Source: Mycobacterium sp. (GTDB taxonomy: Bacteria; Actinomycetota; Actinomycetes; Mycobacteriales; Mycobacteriaceae). From it: a stretch of DNA of 64,000 nt. This document shows, in pieces, positions 50,994-60,006 of this stretch (position 1 is the stretch's first letter; every line of letters begins with the position of its first letter). A program made the translations under genes and the position numbers. The stretch spans positions 123,590 to 187,589 of the forward strand of contig RXJD01000022.1 in NCBI GenBank assembly GCA_003987775.1, read 5' to 3'. The notes beneath the pieces are model-generated. The model was not told the DNA's origin. It was given only the letters and a program-made list of their open reading frames with translations, and made no database searches.

Positions 50994-52052
50994 TCAAGCC
51001 GTTTTGGCCAGCTCCGAGGGCCGGGTCTTCTTGTCGCCCTTGGCTATTCGGCGGATCATCTCCCGAGTGGCTTTCTCCAGCACACCTTGCGCGCCATCCG
51101 GCCGATCAGAACGGGCGGCCCGCCGCACCGCCGCAGCGATGGTGATGCCGTCGCGGTAACCACCGACCACCCGCGGATCCACATAGGAACTGCGGGCGAC
51201 GGCCGGCGTGTTCCCCAACTCCTCGGAGACCTCCCGCATCACCGCAGCCTCGACCCGTTTGGCGACCCGCTGCGATACCGCCGGGTCCGCATCGGCGAAA
51301 GCCACCGCGGCGAGGACGGTGCCGTGCCACGTCCGCAGATCCTTCACGCTGTAATCCGAGCCGACCAGCTCCTTGAACCGGGCGTTGAGGTCGTCGCTGT
51401 GCACGTCGACCCATTCGGCGGCGTTGCGCCACACCAAGAATCGCCCGCTGCTGCAGTCGGTCCTGCGCAGCAGCGCCCGCACCGCCCGCACCACCTCGGC
51501 ATTCTCGATCTCGTACTGGCGCTGCACGCCGCTCTTAGCGGGGTAATCGAAGGCCACCGCGTCGCGGCGCAGTGTCACATGTTCACACAGCAGGGTGGCC
51601 AGGCCGTAGGACTCGTTCTCCTCGGCGTACTGTTCGCCGCCGGCACGGAAGTATCCCAAGTCGAGCAGATGCAGCCCCAGGGCAAGGACCCGGTCGCGGG
51701 TCAGGCCCCGTCCCGCCAGGTCGCTGGCGATCCGCTCGCGCCAGGCCGGCAGCTCTTTGGACATCTCCAGCACCCGGTCGAACTTCTCTTCCGCCCGTTC
51801 CTGCTGCCACCGCTGGTGATAGAGGTACTGGCGACGGCCCGCTGCGTCAGTCCCCACCGCTTGGATATGCCCGTTGCCGTACGGCGCGATCCAGACCTTC
51901 TTCCACGCCGGCGGGATCACCAGATCCTTGATCCGCTGCAACGCCTCGGCGTCGGTCAGCCGCTCGCCGTCGGGCCCGTAGTACGCGAAGCCCTTGCCCC
52001 GCCGTTTCCGCGTGATACCGGGCTTGGTTAAAACACTGCGGCGCAGCCGCAT
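50994..52052 (-). CDS. DNA topoisomerase IB
   Basis: A 352-residue type IB topoisomerase of bacterial type. The N-terminal beta domain contains KDLVIPPAWKKVWIAPYGNGHIQAVG; catalytic residues are in FGYFR-like LDLGYFRAGGEQY (first Arg), KDLRTWHGT (Arg), and the nucleophile Tyr in NTPAVARSSYVDPRVV near residue 300. It relaxes supercoils of both signs. Found in some but not all mycobacteria; M. tuberculosis lacks it, so it is an accessory gene here. Confidence 0.92.
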   Translation of the reverse strand: MRLRRSVLTKPGITRKRRGKGFAYYGPDGERLTDAEALQRIKDLVIPPAWKKVWIAPYGNGHIQAVGTDAAGRRQYLYHQRWQQERAEEKFDRVLEMSKELPAWRERIASDLAGRGLTRDRVLALGLHLLDLGYFRAGGEQYAEENESYGLATLLCEHVTLRRDAVAFDYPAKSGVQRQYEIENAEVVRAVRALLRRTDCSSGRFLVWRNAAEWVDVHSDDLNARFKELVGSDYSVKDLRTWHGTVLAAVAFADADPAVSQRVAKRVEAAVMREVSEELGNTPAVARSSYVDPRVVGGYRDGITIAAAVRRAARSDRPDGAQGVLEKATREMIRRIAKGDKKTRPSELAKTA

Positions 52053-52228
52053 CGAAGTCCTCCGCTGTCCCCGACGTCACGTCGGCTGCACGGTGGATAA
52101 CCCGCTCCGCAGGGGCTCACACCTGCCGGCCGCGGGTTCGTAGCAGCAACAATACGAAACGACCACCCGGCGGATACGGAACGACCCGCCACTTCGTTGT
52201 GGCGGGTCGTTGCGTCGTGGCCGGCGAA

Positions 52229-52627
52229 TCAGCCGGCCATGAATTCCTGATATGCCGATTCCAGGTTCGGCGGCAGCGCAGAAACGTTGCACTGCCGTTC
52301 GGTGTCGCCGATCGGCGCCAGAATTCCCCGCAGGTCGTAGTACTCGTTGGGATGCGCGGTGAAGTAGCCCCGAAGGTTGGCGGCTGCCTCCCCACGCGGC
52401 TGCCCGTACGCCGCGGTGACCACCTGGCTGGCGCCCGGGTGGCCGGCGAGGTACTGCTCCGCCGCACCCCGCGCGGACATGACGGTGGAGCTGACGCCGT
52501 CGGGGGTGCAGTCGGGTGCTGCCACGGCCACTGGCGCGCCGGCGATACCGACGACGATTCCCCCGAGCAGACACCCGGCGCTGATGCCGGCAACGCGGCG
52601 GCGGGCGGCGATGCTGCTGAATTTCAT
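52229..52627 (-). CDS. exported haem-binding protein (Rv0203-like)
   Basis: A 132-residue secreted protein with a signal peptide (RRRVAGISAGCLLGGIVVGIAGAPVAVA) and a helical domain with PDCTPDG and the conserved QYLAGHPGASQVVTAA and YFTAHPNEYYDLRGI, which fit the haemophore family of Rv0203 (PF16525). It would bind or transfer haem outside the membrane. GGAGGAAC before ATG 52627 settles the start. Ends 150 bases from the topoisomerase gene. Confidence 0.85.
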   Translation of the reverse strand: MKFSSIAARRRVAGISAGCLLGGIVVGIAGAPVAVAAPDCTPDGVSSTVMSARGAAEQYLAGHPGASQVVTAAYGQPRGEAAANLRGYFTAHPNEYYDLRGILAPIGDTERQCNVSALPPNLESAYQEFMAG

Positions 52628-52911
52628 AATGTTTGTTCCTCCGAATGAGTGAACCGTTAGCTGGGGGCCCGATCCCCTGAAATCCAAAGTAGCGGAACCA
52701 AAACCGATCTTCGGCCGACGTTCGCGCACCATGAATGGGTGCGCGCTGCCGGGCTTGGTAAACATGTGACGCAAGGAACTCAGGTGGCATAATTAGCTAA
52801 GCAAACAAGCCAACAAAGTCGCCGAAAAATGAGAATTCTTAGAAAGTGGCGCGATTTCTTAGACGATCGTGATCCGGGTTCGTGACGTAAACGTTATCCG
52901 CGGGGACTGGA

Positions 52912-53280
52912 TCAACCGTTGAGCTTGGCTTCCCGCACTCCGGTCAGGGCATCGTCGAGCGTCGGATACAACGGAAAGGTCTTGTCCAGACCGGTCAGGT
53001 GAATCGGCCTTCTGGTCGCCGGCCCGCGCGCCACCACACCGAACTGCGCAGAATCGCCGAGCTTCTCGTATGTCGCCGCCAGGATCTTCAGGCCCACCGA
53101 GCCGAGGAACTCCACCGCGGACAGGTCGATGATCAGCGCTTCCGGATTGTCCACCACTACACCGCCGATGGCTTCTTCCAGGGCCGGCGCGGTCACCAGG
53201 TCAATTTCGCCGCCGATACTGAGTACGACGATGCCGTCATGGTCTGCGACCGCGGCGGTGATCGAATCAGGAGCAGACAA
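52912..53280 (-). CDS. rsfB: anti-anti-sigma factor RsfB (Rv3687c)
   Basis: A 122-residue STAS protein equal in length to Rv3687c. The core IIDLSAVEFLGSVGLKIL holds the conserved Ser that is phosphorylated in this family. RsfB binds the anti-sigma factor UsfX (RsbW) and so releases sigma F. TTG 53280 follows an AAGGA ribosome site and gives the same first residues as the M. tuberculosis protein; longer readings to 53379 are less likely. Divergent from the stressosome genes. Confidence 0.9.
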   Translation of the reverse strand: MSAPDSITAAVADHDGIVVLSIGGEIDLVTAPALEEAIGGVVVDNPEALIIDLSAVEFLGSVGLKILAATYEKLGDSAQFGVVARGPATRRPIHLTGLDKTFPLYPTLDDALTGVREAKLNG

Positions 53281-53439
53281 CTGGCGATCCTTCAGTCCGG
53301 GCGGGTGGCGAGTGTGCTGCAAGCCTAACCTGCCGTGCTTATCCCAAGAAGTAGAAGACCTCAACACGTCCGTCGCCACAGCTCAAGCTAGTCTCCCCTT
53401 AGGGGCCTGCGGTGGGCTAGGAGCGGCTTGGAGGGGCAC

Positions 53440-54318
53440 ATGTCAGATTCGCCGTCAGAATCCAGCAGCACCGGTAACAGCGTCTCCTCCGAAGGTTTGC
53501 TACCACAGCTGGTGCAGCACCTGCGGCGAAATCGGACCGCGCTGCGCGAAGAATGGGCCCGCCGGATCACCGAGGCGGAACTTCTCACCGCGATGACCCC
53601 CGAAGAAATCTTCTCCGAGGCGACCGCCGTCTACGACAATTACGTGGAAGTGCTCGAGACCGGCAGCGTCGAGGCGCTGCAGGATTACGCGCGCGACCTT
53701 TCCGAACGCATCATTCCCCGGGGCGTGGAGACCGACGAGGTGCTCGGCATCGTGCTGTTGCTGCGTGACGTCCTCGCGCGCTCGTTGTTCGAGAAGTACC
53801 AGGCCGAATTCGACATGCTCAACCGAGTGCTGGACGCCTACGAGCCGGCGGCGAACCGCATCGCCAACACGGTGGGCGTCAGCTTCGTGCAGGAGCGCGA
53901 GCGCATCATCCGTCAGCAGCAGGAGGCAATCCGCGAGCTGTCGACCCCGGTGTTGCAGGTCCGCGAGCAGCTGCTGATTCTGCCGATCATCGGCGTGCTC
54001 GACAGCCAGCGCGCCCGGCAGGTCACCGAGCAACTGCTGCGCGCCATCCGCGCCAACCGCGCCAAGGTGGTGGTCATCGACATCACCGGTGTCCCCACCA
54101 TCGACTCCACGGTGGCCAATCATCTGGTGCAGACGGTCGACGCGTCGGGACTGATGGGCGCGAGCGTCATCATCACCGGCCTGTCGTCCGAAATCGCACT
54201 GACCCTGGTGACCATCGGGCTGGACCTGTCGAAGATGAATGCCGTCGGCGACCTGCAGGGCGGCATCGAAGAAGCCGAGCGCCTGCTGGGTTACGAAGTC
54301 ACCCGCACCGGCGAATAG
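53440..54318 (+). CDS. rsbR: stressosome sensor RsbR (STAS protein)
   Basis: A 292-residue protein with an N-terminal globin-like helical sensor domain (residues 25-160) and a C-terminal STAS domain (residues 170-285, VVIDITGVPTIDSTVANHLVQ). RsbR-type proteins make the stressosome core with RsbS; Thr/Ser phosphorylation by RsbT signals stress. The phosphorylatable residues probably lie in TIDSTV and in ITGLSSE. ATG 53440 follows GGAGGGG. First gene of a tightly packed five-gene cassette. Confidence 0.88.
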   Translation: MSDSPSESSSTGNSVSSEGLLPQLVQHLRRNRTALREEWARRITEAELLTAMTPEEIFSEATAVYDNYVEVLETGSVEALQDYARDLSERIIPRGVETDEVLGIVLLLRDVLARSLFEKYQAEFDMLNRVLDAYEPAANRIANTVGVSFVQERERIIRQQQEAIRELSTPVLQVREQLLILPIIGVLDSQRARQVTEQLLRAIRANRAKVVVIDITGVPTIDSTVANHLVQTVDASGLMGASVIITGLSSEIALTLVTIGLDLSKMNAVGDLQGGIEEAERLLGYEVTRTGE

Positions 54319-54333
54319 GTCGGCGACCCGTCC

Positions 54334-54723
54334 ATGCCCGTACCGATTCTGAAGCAGGGCGCGATCCTGATCGCCACCGTTCAGGCCGCGCTCACCGACT
54401 CCGACACCGAGCGGTTGCGCGAGGACCTGATGGAGCGGGTCAGCAGGTTCCGCGCGCAGGGGATCGTCGTCGACGTGACCGCCATCGACGTGATGGATTC
54501 GTTCGCGGCCCGGTCATTGCGCACCATCGCGCACATGACCCGGCTACGGGGGGCCACCACGGTGATCGTGGGCCTGCAACCGGAGGTCGCGTTCGCCATG
54601 GTGCAGCTCGGACTGGCTTTCGACGACATGAGCACCGCGCTCGACCTGGAAGAGGGCATCGCGCTGCTGAACAAGCAACTGGGGCTGGGTAAATCGATGA
54701 TCGGGCGCGATGGTGGCGGGTGA
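54334..54723 (+). CDS. rsbS: stressosome scaffold RsbS
   Basis: A 129-residue single STAS-domain protein. MPVPILKQGAILIATVQ and VDVTAIDVMDSFAARSLR are hallmarks of RsbS, with the phospho-Ser in DSFAAR. It co-assembles with RsbR, and in the unphosphorylated state holds the kinase RsbT. Its stop overlaps rsbT by 14 bases. Confidence 0.9.
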   Translation: MPVPILKQGAILIATVQAALTDSDTERLREDLMERVSRFRAQGIVVDVTAIDVMDSFAARSLRTIAHMTRLRGATTVIVGLQPEVAFAMVQLGLAFDDMSTALDLEEGIALLNKQLGLGKSMIGRDGGG

Positions 54724-55123
54724 GGTCGTGGTCGCCATCAACACCTCCGACGACATCGTCGCTGCCCGCAAAGCCGGCCATCAGCTCGCCCTCGATCTGG
54801 GATTTTCCCTGACCGACGTCACGATGATCGCCACCGCGATCTCCGAGATCGCTCGCAACATCACCAGCTACGCCGGGCACGGGGAGGTTCGGGTCGGCGT
54901 GGCCGACCGGGAGGGACGCAGGGCGCTTATTGTGCGCGCCGAAGACGAAGGTCCCGGCATCGCCGACATCGACCGGGCGATGGAAGACGGATACACCACC
55001 GGTCGCGGGCTGGGCATGGGACTCCCGGGTGCCCGGCGCCTGATGGATCGCCTGATCGTGGAGTCCTCGCTGGGGCGCGGAACAGTCATCGAGATGTGGA
55101 AATGGGTTCCGGCCCGTGCCTGA
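54710..55123 (+). CDS. rsbT: serine kinase RsbT
   Basis: A 137-residue HATPase-type kinase. The N-box EIARNITSYAGHG, G1-box VRAEDEGPGI and G2-box TGRGLGMGLPGARRLMD are in order. RsbT phosphorylates RsbR and RsbS, leaves the stressosome and activates the RsbU phosphatase. Overlaps both neighbours. Confidence 0.92.
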   Translation: MVAGEVVVAINTSDDIVAARKAGHQLALDLGFSLTDVTMIATAISEIARNITSYAGHGEVRVGVADREGRRALIVRAEDEGPGIADIDRAMEDGYTTGRGLGMGLPGARRLMDRLIVESSLGRGTVIEMWKWVPARA

Positions 55124-55754
55124 CCGAGCCCGGTCGGCGGGTCGGTTCGGTCCGATCGAGTGGGCGACGGCGGGTCGCCCCCGCCCGGGCGAGCAACTCT
55201 GCGGCGACCAGGCCATTGCGGTGGAGGTGGACGACGAGGCCGCGCTGTTCGGCGTGCTGGACGGGCTGGGCCACGGACCGGCCGCTGCCGGCGCCGCGCT
55301 CGCGGGAGTCGAGGCGCTCGCGAATGCCCGCGGGGAGCGGCTGGAGGTTCTGGTCGCGCTCTGCCACCGGGTGCTGACGGGCACCAGGGGTGCCGCAATG
55401 TCGCTGGCCCGCATCGATTTTCAGACCAGCAAGCTGACCTGGACCGGTATCGGCAATGTCCGCGCGAACCTGGTGGCCAAGAGCGTCGGCGGCGTGCAAG
55501 TCCGTTCCAGCGCCCGGCTGGCCGGCGGCATCGTCGGTTACCGGATTCCGGAAACCCGCCCTGCACAAGTGGTTTCGATACGAACCGGCGATCTGCTGAT
55601 GATCACCAGCGACGGCATCTCCGAGGACTACCTCGACCACATCGACTTCGCGGCTTCCGCTGCCGACATCGCCGAGCAGGCCTTGGCCAAGCACGCTAAG
55701 GAAACCGACGACGCCATGGTGCTGGCCGCACGTCACCGGGGTATCGCGACATGA
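55116..55754 (+). CDS. rsbX: PP2C-type phosphatase RsbX-like
   Basis: A 212-residue SpoIIE/PP2C domain protein with motifs LFGVLDGLGHGPAAA, WTGIGNVRANL and LLMITSDGISEDY. RsbX resets the stressosome by dephosphorylating RsbR and RsbS. GTG 55116 overlaps the rsbT stop; the end overlaps the next ATG. Confidence 0.88.
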   Translation: MPDRARSAGRFGPIEWATAGRPRPGEQLCGDQAIAVEVDDEAALFGVLDGLGHGPAAAGAALAGVEALANARGERLEVLVALCHRVLTGTRGAAMSLARIDFQTSKLTWTGIGNVRANLVAKSVGGVQVRSSARLAGGIVGYRIPETRPAQVVSIRTGDLLMITSDGISEDYLDHIDFAASAADIAEQALAKHAKETDDAMVLAARHRGIAT

Positions 55755-57958
55755 CCTACACCGACGAATTTCACGATCACTACCGCGCTGCGCTGCGGAC
55801 CTATCTGCAAACGCGCAACGAGGACAGCCTGGCGGTGGGGCACGAACTCGGGCGCCGGGCACTGCAGGAACAGATCAGCATGCTCGACATCATCGAGAAC
55901 ACGTTCTGGCTCCTTGACGAACTTTCGCAGACCGAGCAGGTGGATCGGGGCACCGCGCTGGAGTTCGTGTTGCAGACCCTGGCCCCGCTGGACGTCGCGA
56001 CCCGCGGATTCATCGACGGCACAAGGCGGTACGCGCAGGAACGGGCCCGCGCCGAAGACCTTGCCGACCGGGACAGGTTCCGCACCGCGTTGGTGAACTC
56101 GCTGCAGGAGGGTTTTTTCGTCGCCGACGAGCACGGCGCGGTGGTCGAAATCAACAGTGCCTTCGCCGAGATTCTCGGATATGGCGCCAACGGTCTGCCG
56201 TATTCGTGGCCACAACCGTGGCTGGTGGACCGGGACGGCACCTACGCCGAGCAGCAGCGGGTCCGGGAACTGGGCAGCGCCGAGTACGAGATCCCGGTAC
56301 GTCACCGCGACGGGCATCCGGCGTGGGTGGCGGTGAGTATCAACGCCGTTCGCGGTCCCGACGGCGGGCCGGACGTGTACGTCGGGACCGTCCGTGACGT
56401 CACCGCCCGGCGGGCCTTCGCCGCGCGCGAGAGCGCGGTCATGCGCTTGGCCACCTCGGTGAGTGTGGCCAAGAGCGTCGCAGAGGTGCTGGAGATCACG
56501 CTGGGCGAGAGCCGTGCCACGGTCGACGTGCGCCGGGTGGTCGCGGTGATGTGGCCGTCCGGCGAGGCCGAACCGCAGGTGATCGGCGCGGGTGATCCGC
56601 AGGAATCGAATTGGCGCACCATGGATTCCGGACTACGGAAGATCTTCCAGGAAGCCCGCCACCAATTGCCGCTGACCGCGAAGACGGTCGAGTGGCCGGA
56701 CGCCCCCGGCAAGGCACGCGGTTTGGTCGCGATGCTTTCCGGCGCCGGGGACGTGGCCCTCTGGCTGGAACTCGCTGCACCGCGCTGGGTAAGTGCCGAG
56801 GACAAGCTGCTGGTGACGATGCTCATCGGTCATCTGAGTCTGGCCATTCAGCACGTCCGGCAGTTCGAGGCCGCACGGGTGACGTCGCTGACCCTGCAAC
56901 GGGCGATGCTGCCGCCGATGACGCCGCCACCTGGTTTCGCGGTGCGGTACGAGCCCGCGGTGCCGCCGCTGGAGATCGGCGGTGACTGGTACGACGTCCT
57001 TCCGATCGACGAGACCCGCATCGGCATCGTCGTCGGCGACTGTGTGGGGCGTGGGTTGCCTGCCGCCGCGATCATGGGCCAACTGCGCAGTTCCGCGCGC
57101 GCCCTGCTGCTCACCGGCGCCAAACCGGCGCTGTTGCTGGAGCAACTCGACGCCGCGGCGTCGCTCATTCCGGACGCGTACTGCACGACGGTGTTCCTGG
57201 CGATCATCGACACCGAATCCGGCGTACTCGAGTACAGCAACGCCGGGCACATGCCCGCTGTCCTCGTCCGGCCCGAGGCGGGCACGACGCTGCTCACCGA
57301 GGCCAGTTCGGTACCACTGGCGGTGCGCCGCAACGAAACTCGACCGCAGGCGGCCGAGCTGCTGCCGCCGGGGTCGACGCTGATCTGGTTCACCGACGGC
57401 CTGGTGGAGCGCCGGCGCGAGTCCATCGACGAAGGACTTGCCCGCGTCGCCGATGTCCTGTCAGACAATGCGGGGCTGCCGATCGATGCAGTTGCCGATG
57501 CGGTGCTCGACCAGCTGGCGCCGGCGGACGGCTACGACGACGACGTCGCGATGGTTCTGTACCGGCACCGGTTGGCTCCGCTGCGCCTCGAAACGCCGGC
57601 GACCGCGGAGAATCTGGCGCCCATCCGGCGGGCGCTGACTCCCTGGCTGCAGGCCGCCGGCGTCCTCGAGCTGCAGGCCTCCGACGTCGTGCTGGTGATC
57701 AGCGAGGCATGCACCAACTGCGTCGAGCATGCCTACGAAGGACACGAGGTCGGCACCATGCGGCTCGATGTGGAGGCCTCCGACGGAGAGATCCACGCGC
57801 GGATCGTCGATTCGGGATCGTGGAAGCCGCCGGCCGCCGATCCCGGAAACGGCGGCCGGGGCCTGCCGCTGATGAGGGTGATGAGCGAGTCGATGGAGAT
57901 AGACCACCGCCCCGACGGCACCACCGTCGACATCGTTTTTCGTTTGCCTGCCGGATAG
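55751..57958 (+). CDS. RsbU-type phosphatase fused to sensor and kinase domains
   Basis: A 735-residue multidomain protein. Residues 1-95 resemble the RsbT-binding N-terminus of RsbU, residues 110-222 form a PAS domain, 230-375 a GAF domain, 385-590 a SpoIIE phosphatase (GGDWYDVLPI, VVGDCVGRGLPAA, YSNAGHMPAVL, IWFTDGLVERR), and 600-735 an RsbW-like HATPase (VVLVISEACTNCVEHAYEG). One chain therefore joins the stress input, the activating phosphatase and an anti-sigma-like kinase. Its target is probably an STAS protein such as RsfB. It overlaps rsbX by four bases (ATGA). Confidence 0.88.
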   Translation: MTYTDEFHDHYRAALRTYLQTRNEDSLAVGHELGRRALQEQISMLDIIENTFWLLDELSQTEQVDRGTALEFVLQTLAPLDVATRGFIDGTRRYAQERARAEDLADRDRFRTALVNSLQEGFFVADEHGAVVEINSAFAEILGYGANGLPYSWPQPWLVDRDGTYAEQQRVRELGSAEYEIPVRHRDGHPAWVAVSINAVRGPDGGPDVYVGTVRDVTARRAFAARESAVMRLATSVSVAKSVAEVLEITLGESRATVDVRRVVAVMWPSGEAEPQVIGAGDPQESNWRTMDSGLRKIFQEARHQLPLTAKTVEWPDAPGKARGLVAMLSGAGDVALWLELAAPRWVSAEDKLLVTMLIGHLSLAIQHVRQFEAARVTSLTLQRAMLPPMTPPPGFAVRYEPAVPPLEIGGDWYDVLPIDETRIGIVVGDCVGRGLPAAAIMGQLRSSARALLLTGAKPALLLEQLDAAASLIPDAYCTTVFLAIIDTESGVLEYSNAGHMPAVLVRPEAGTTLLTEASSVPLAVRRNETRPQAAELLPPGSTLIWFTDGLVERRRESIDEGLARVADVLSDNAGLPIDAVADAVLDQLAPADGYDDDVAMVLYRHRLAPLRLETPATAENLAPIRRALTPWLQAAGVLELQASDVVLVISEACTNCVEHAYEGHEVGTMRLDVEASDGEIHARIVDSGSWKPPAADPGNGGRGLPLMRVMSESMEIDHRPDGTTVDIVFRLPAG

Positions 57959-57972
57959 CGGGGTAGAACATC

Positions 57973-58992
57973 GTGGTGACCCACACGTCGATCACCGTTG
58001 AACCCGCCCTGCCGGCGGCCCACGGTCCCTTGTCGACGGCTGTACGCCGCATTCTTTCCGCACCGGTGTCCCGCGAGCCGTCGAGCGGCATCGGAGCGTC
58101 GGTGCGCGACTCCGATCCCTACGGCCTGGACCTGCAGCTGGCGCTGTACATGTGCTACGAACTGCACTACCGCGGCTTTGCGTCGGTGGATCCGGGATGG
58201 GAATGGAACCCCGCGCTGCTGGGCTTACGCGCGGAACTGGAGCGCGTCTTCCTGGCTGGCGTACGTCGCGACGTCGGGCCCATCGATGCCGGCCACACCG
58301 CCGCCGCGGAAATGGAGTCGCTGACCATCGAACCCCGTCAGGGCACCGGTCCGTCCTGGTATCTGCGGGACAGCGGGACCTGGGAGCAGATGCGCGAATA
58401 TTTCGTGCACCGATCCCTCTACCACCTCAAGGAGGGCGATCCGCACGCGTTCGCTATCCCCCGTCTGACCGGAACCGCCAAGGCGGCGTTCGTCGCGATC
58501 GAGTTCGACGAGTACGGTGCCGGCTCGGGCCCGAAGATGCACCAACAGCTTTTCGCCGACTTGTTGAACGCGGCGGGCCTCGATTCGACTTACCTGGCTT
58601 ACCTGGACTCGGTGCCGGCGGAGGCCCTTGCGGCGGTGAACCTGATGTCTCTGTTCGGGTTGCACCGGCGGTGGCGTGGCGCCGCGGTCGGGCATTTCGC
58701 ATCCACCGAGATCACCTCACCGCCGGGGTCTCGGCGCATGGTCGACGCGCTGCGGCGGATGCAGGCGCCCGCCGAATGCGTGGCTTTCTACCAGGAGCAT
58801 GTGGAGGCCGACGCGGTGCACGAGCATGTGGTGCGCAACGACGTGGTCGGCGATCTACTGGCCCGCGAACCGCACCTGGACAGCGATATCGTCTTCGGAA
58901 TCCGTGCGCACGCCGCCGTCGAAGACCGGTTGGCCGACGCGCTGATGAGCGCCTGGCAGCAGGGGCGGTCGTCCTTGCGGCGGTTGCCCTGA
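57973..58992 (+). CDS. haem-oxygenase-like iron-containing enzyme
   Basis: A 339-residue protein of the haem-oxygenase-like diiron family (iron-containing redox enzyme). Likely metal ligands can be picked out: Glu in LYMCYELHYRGF, His in EYFVHRSLYHLKEGD, Glu/Asp in AIEFDEYG, and later His in FYQEHVEADAVHEHVV. Family members oxidise and cleave small substrates. Substrate unknown. It starts 15 bases after the RsbU gene, GTG 57973, so it may belong to the same transcription unit. Confidence 0.82.
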   Translation: MVTHTSITVEPALPAAHGPLSTAVRRILSAPVSREPSSGIGASVRDSDPYGLDLQLALYMCYELHYRGFASVDPGWEWNPALLGLRAELERVFLAGVRRDVGPIDAGHTAAAEMESLTIEPRQGTGPSWYLRDSGTWEQMREYFVHRSLYHLKEGDPHAFAIPRLTGTAKAAFVAIEFDEYGAGSGPKMHQQLFADLLNAAGLDSTYLAYLDSVPAEALAAVNLMSLFGLHRRWRGAAVGHFASTEITSPPGSRRMVDALRRMQAPAECVAFYQEHVEADAVHEHVVRNDVVGDLLAREPHLDSDIVFGIRAHAAVEDRLADALMSAWQQGRSSLRRLP

Positions 58993-58997
58993 GTGAG

Positions 58998-59213
58998 TCA
59001 GCGTTCGGCGTTGAGCATTCGCTCGACCTTGGGGCCGCGGCACCGCCGGTGACTGGTGTCGCACAGCGGGTAATCCTGGCTGCGCCGGCACGTGCACACG
59101 GCGACCATGAACCGATCGGACTCCACTACGCCACCGCCTGGCGTCTCGATCCGCGCCGGGCCGGAAACCAGCACCGGCCCGTTGGGTATTACCTGCACGC
59201 GAGTCGTGCTCAC
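58998..59213 (-). CDS. CDGSH iron-sulfur protein
   Basis: A 71-residue protein with the zf-CDGSH pattern (CTCRRSQDYPLCDTSH), three Cys and one His that bind a [2Fe-2S] cluster, near residue 40. GTG 59213 overlaps the stop of the methyltransferase gene (GTGA). Such proteins act in electron transfer or cluster storage. Confidence 0.88.
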   Translation of the reverse strand: MSTTRVQVIPNGPVLVSGPARIETPGGGVVESDRFMVAVCTCRRSQDYPLCDTSHRRCRGPKVERMLNAER

Positions 59214-59902
59214 GGCTTGTCCGCCCGGATCACCACGATCTGCTCCTTCCGGCAACCGCGCCCGATGCGGCCGGTCTCCTCCAGCCATTGTGCTCGCGCC
59301 GTCAACACCGGTCCGAACGGGATGAGCTGTGATGCAACGACATCGGCCTTCAGGCCGGTGTCACGCAGGGATTGCACAGTCTGCTCGACACCGGCGAGGG
59401 CCGAGTGCACCAGCAACAGCGATCCACCGTCCGCCAGCAACTTCGACGCTGACCCGCACAGCGGATCCAGGACTAACCGCCCGTCCGGACCCGCGTTGTA
59501 AGCCCGGGACGGGCCGGCGATGGACGCGATAGTGCCCGTGTCGTCCAATGGCGGGGTCGGCACATAGGGCGGGTTGGAGACGACAACGTCATACGGGCCA
59601 TGATCCAGCGCCTTGACCCAAGATCCCTGCCGCACATCGACATCCACCCCGGCGCCGGCCGCGTTGCCCCGCGAGTACATAACGGCCGAGGGGCAGATGT
59701 CGTAGGCGGTCACACTTGCGCAACCCATTTCGGCTGCCGAGATGGCGACGAATCCTGAACCGGTGCAGAGGTCGAGCACTCGGCGTTGCGGAATCAGACC
59801 TGACCGCCGCATCGTGTCGACCAGCAGGTAGGAGTCGTGCTGAGGTTGATAAACCCTTTCGGCAATCAGAGATTCGACTGGCGCTGGGTAGGTGGTCGTC
59901 AC
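59210..59902 (-). CDS. PrmC/HemK2-like methyltransferase
   Basis: A 230-residue class I methyltransferase with SAM motif LDLCTGSGFVAISAA near residue 38 and the Gln-methylating signature NPPY (VVSNPPYVP) near 108. This pairing occurs in PrmC/HemK release-factor methyltransferases; the short N-terminus is closer to HemK2/Mtq2. The target may be another protein. GAAAGG precedes GTG 59902. Coupled to the CDGSH gene. Confidence 0.82.
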   Translation of the reverse strand: MTTTYPAPVESLIAERVYQPQHDSYLLVDTMRRSGLIPQRRVLDLCTGSGFVAISAAEMGCASVTAYDICPSAVMYSRGNAAGAGVDVDVRQGSWVKALDHGPYDVVVSNPPYVPTPPLDDTGTIASIAGPSRAYNAGPDGRLVLDPLCGSASKLLADGGSLLLVHSALAGVEQTVQSLRDTGLKADVVASQLIPFGPVLTARAQWLEETGRIGRGCRKEQIVVIRADKP

Positions 59903-60006
59903 GGCAAGCCTTTCTCGACCCGTCGGAGGAATTGCCGTGGCGATCACGGCTCGGCGTTTTGATGCCCCCAAATTTGGGTGTTAAAACCGATTTCAGGAGT
60001 TTGTCG

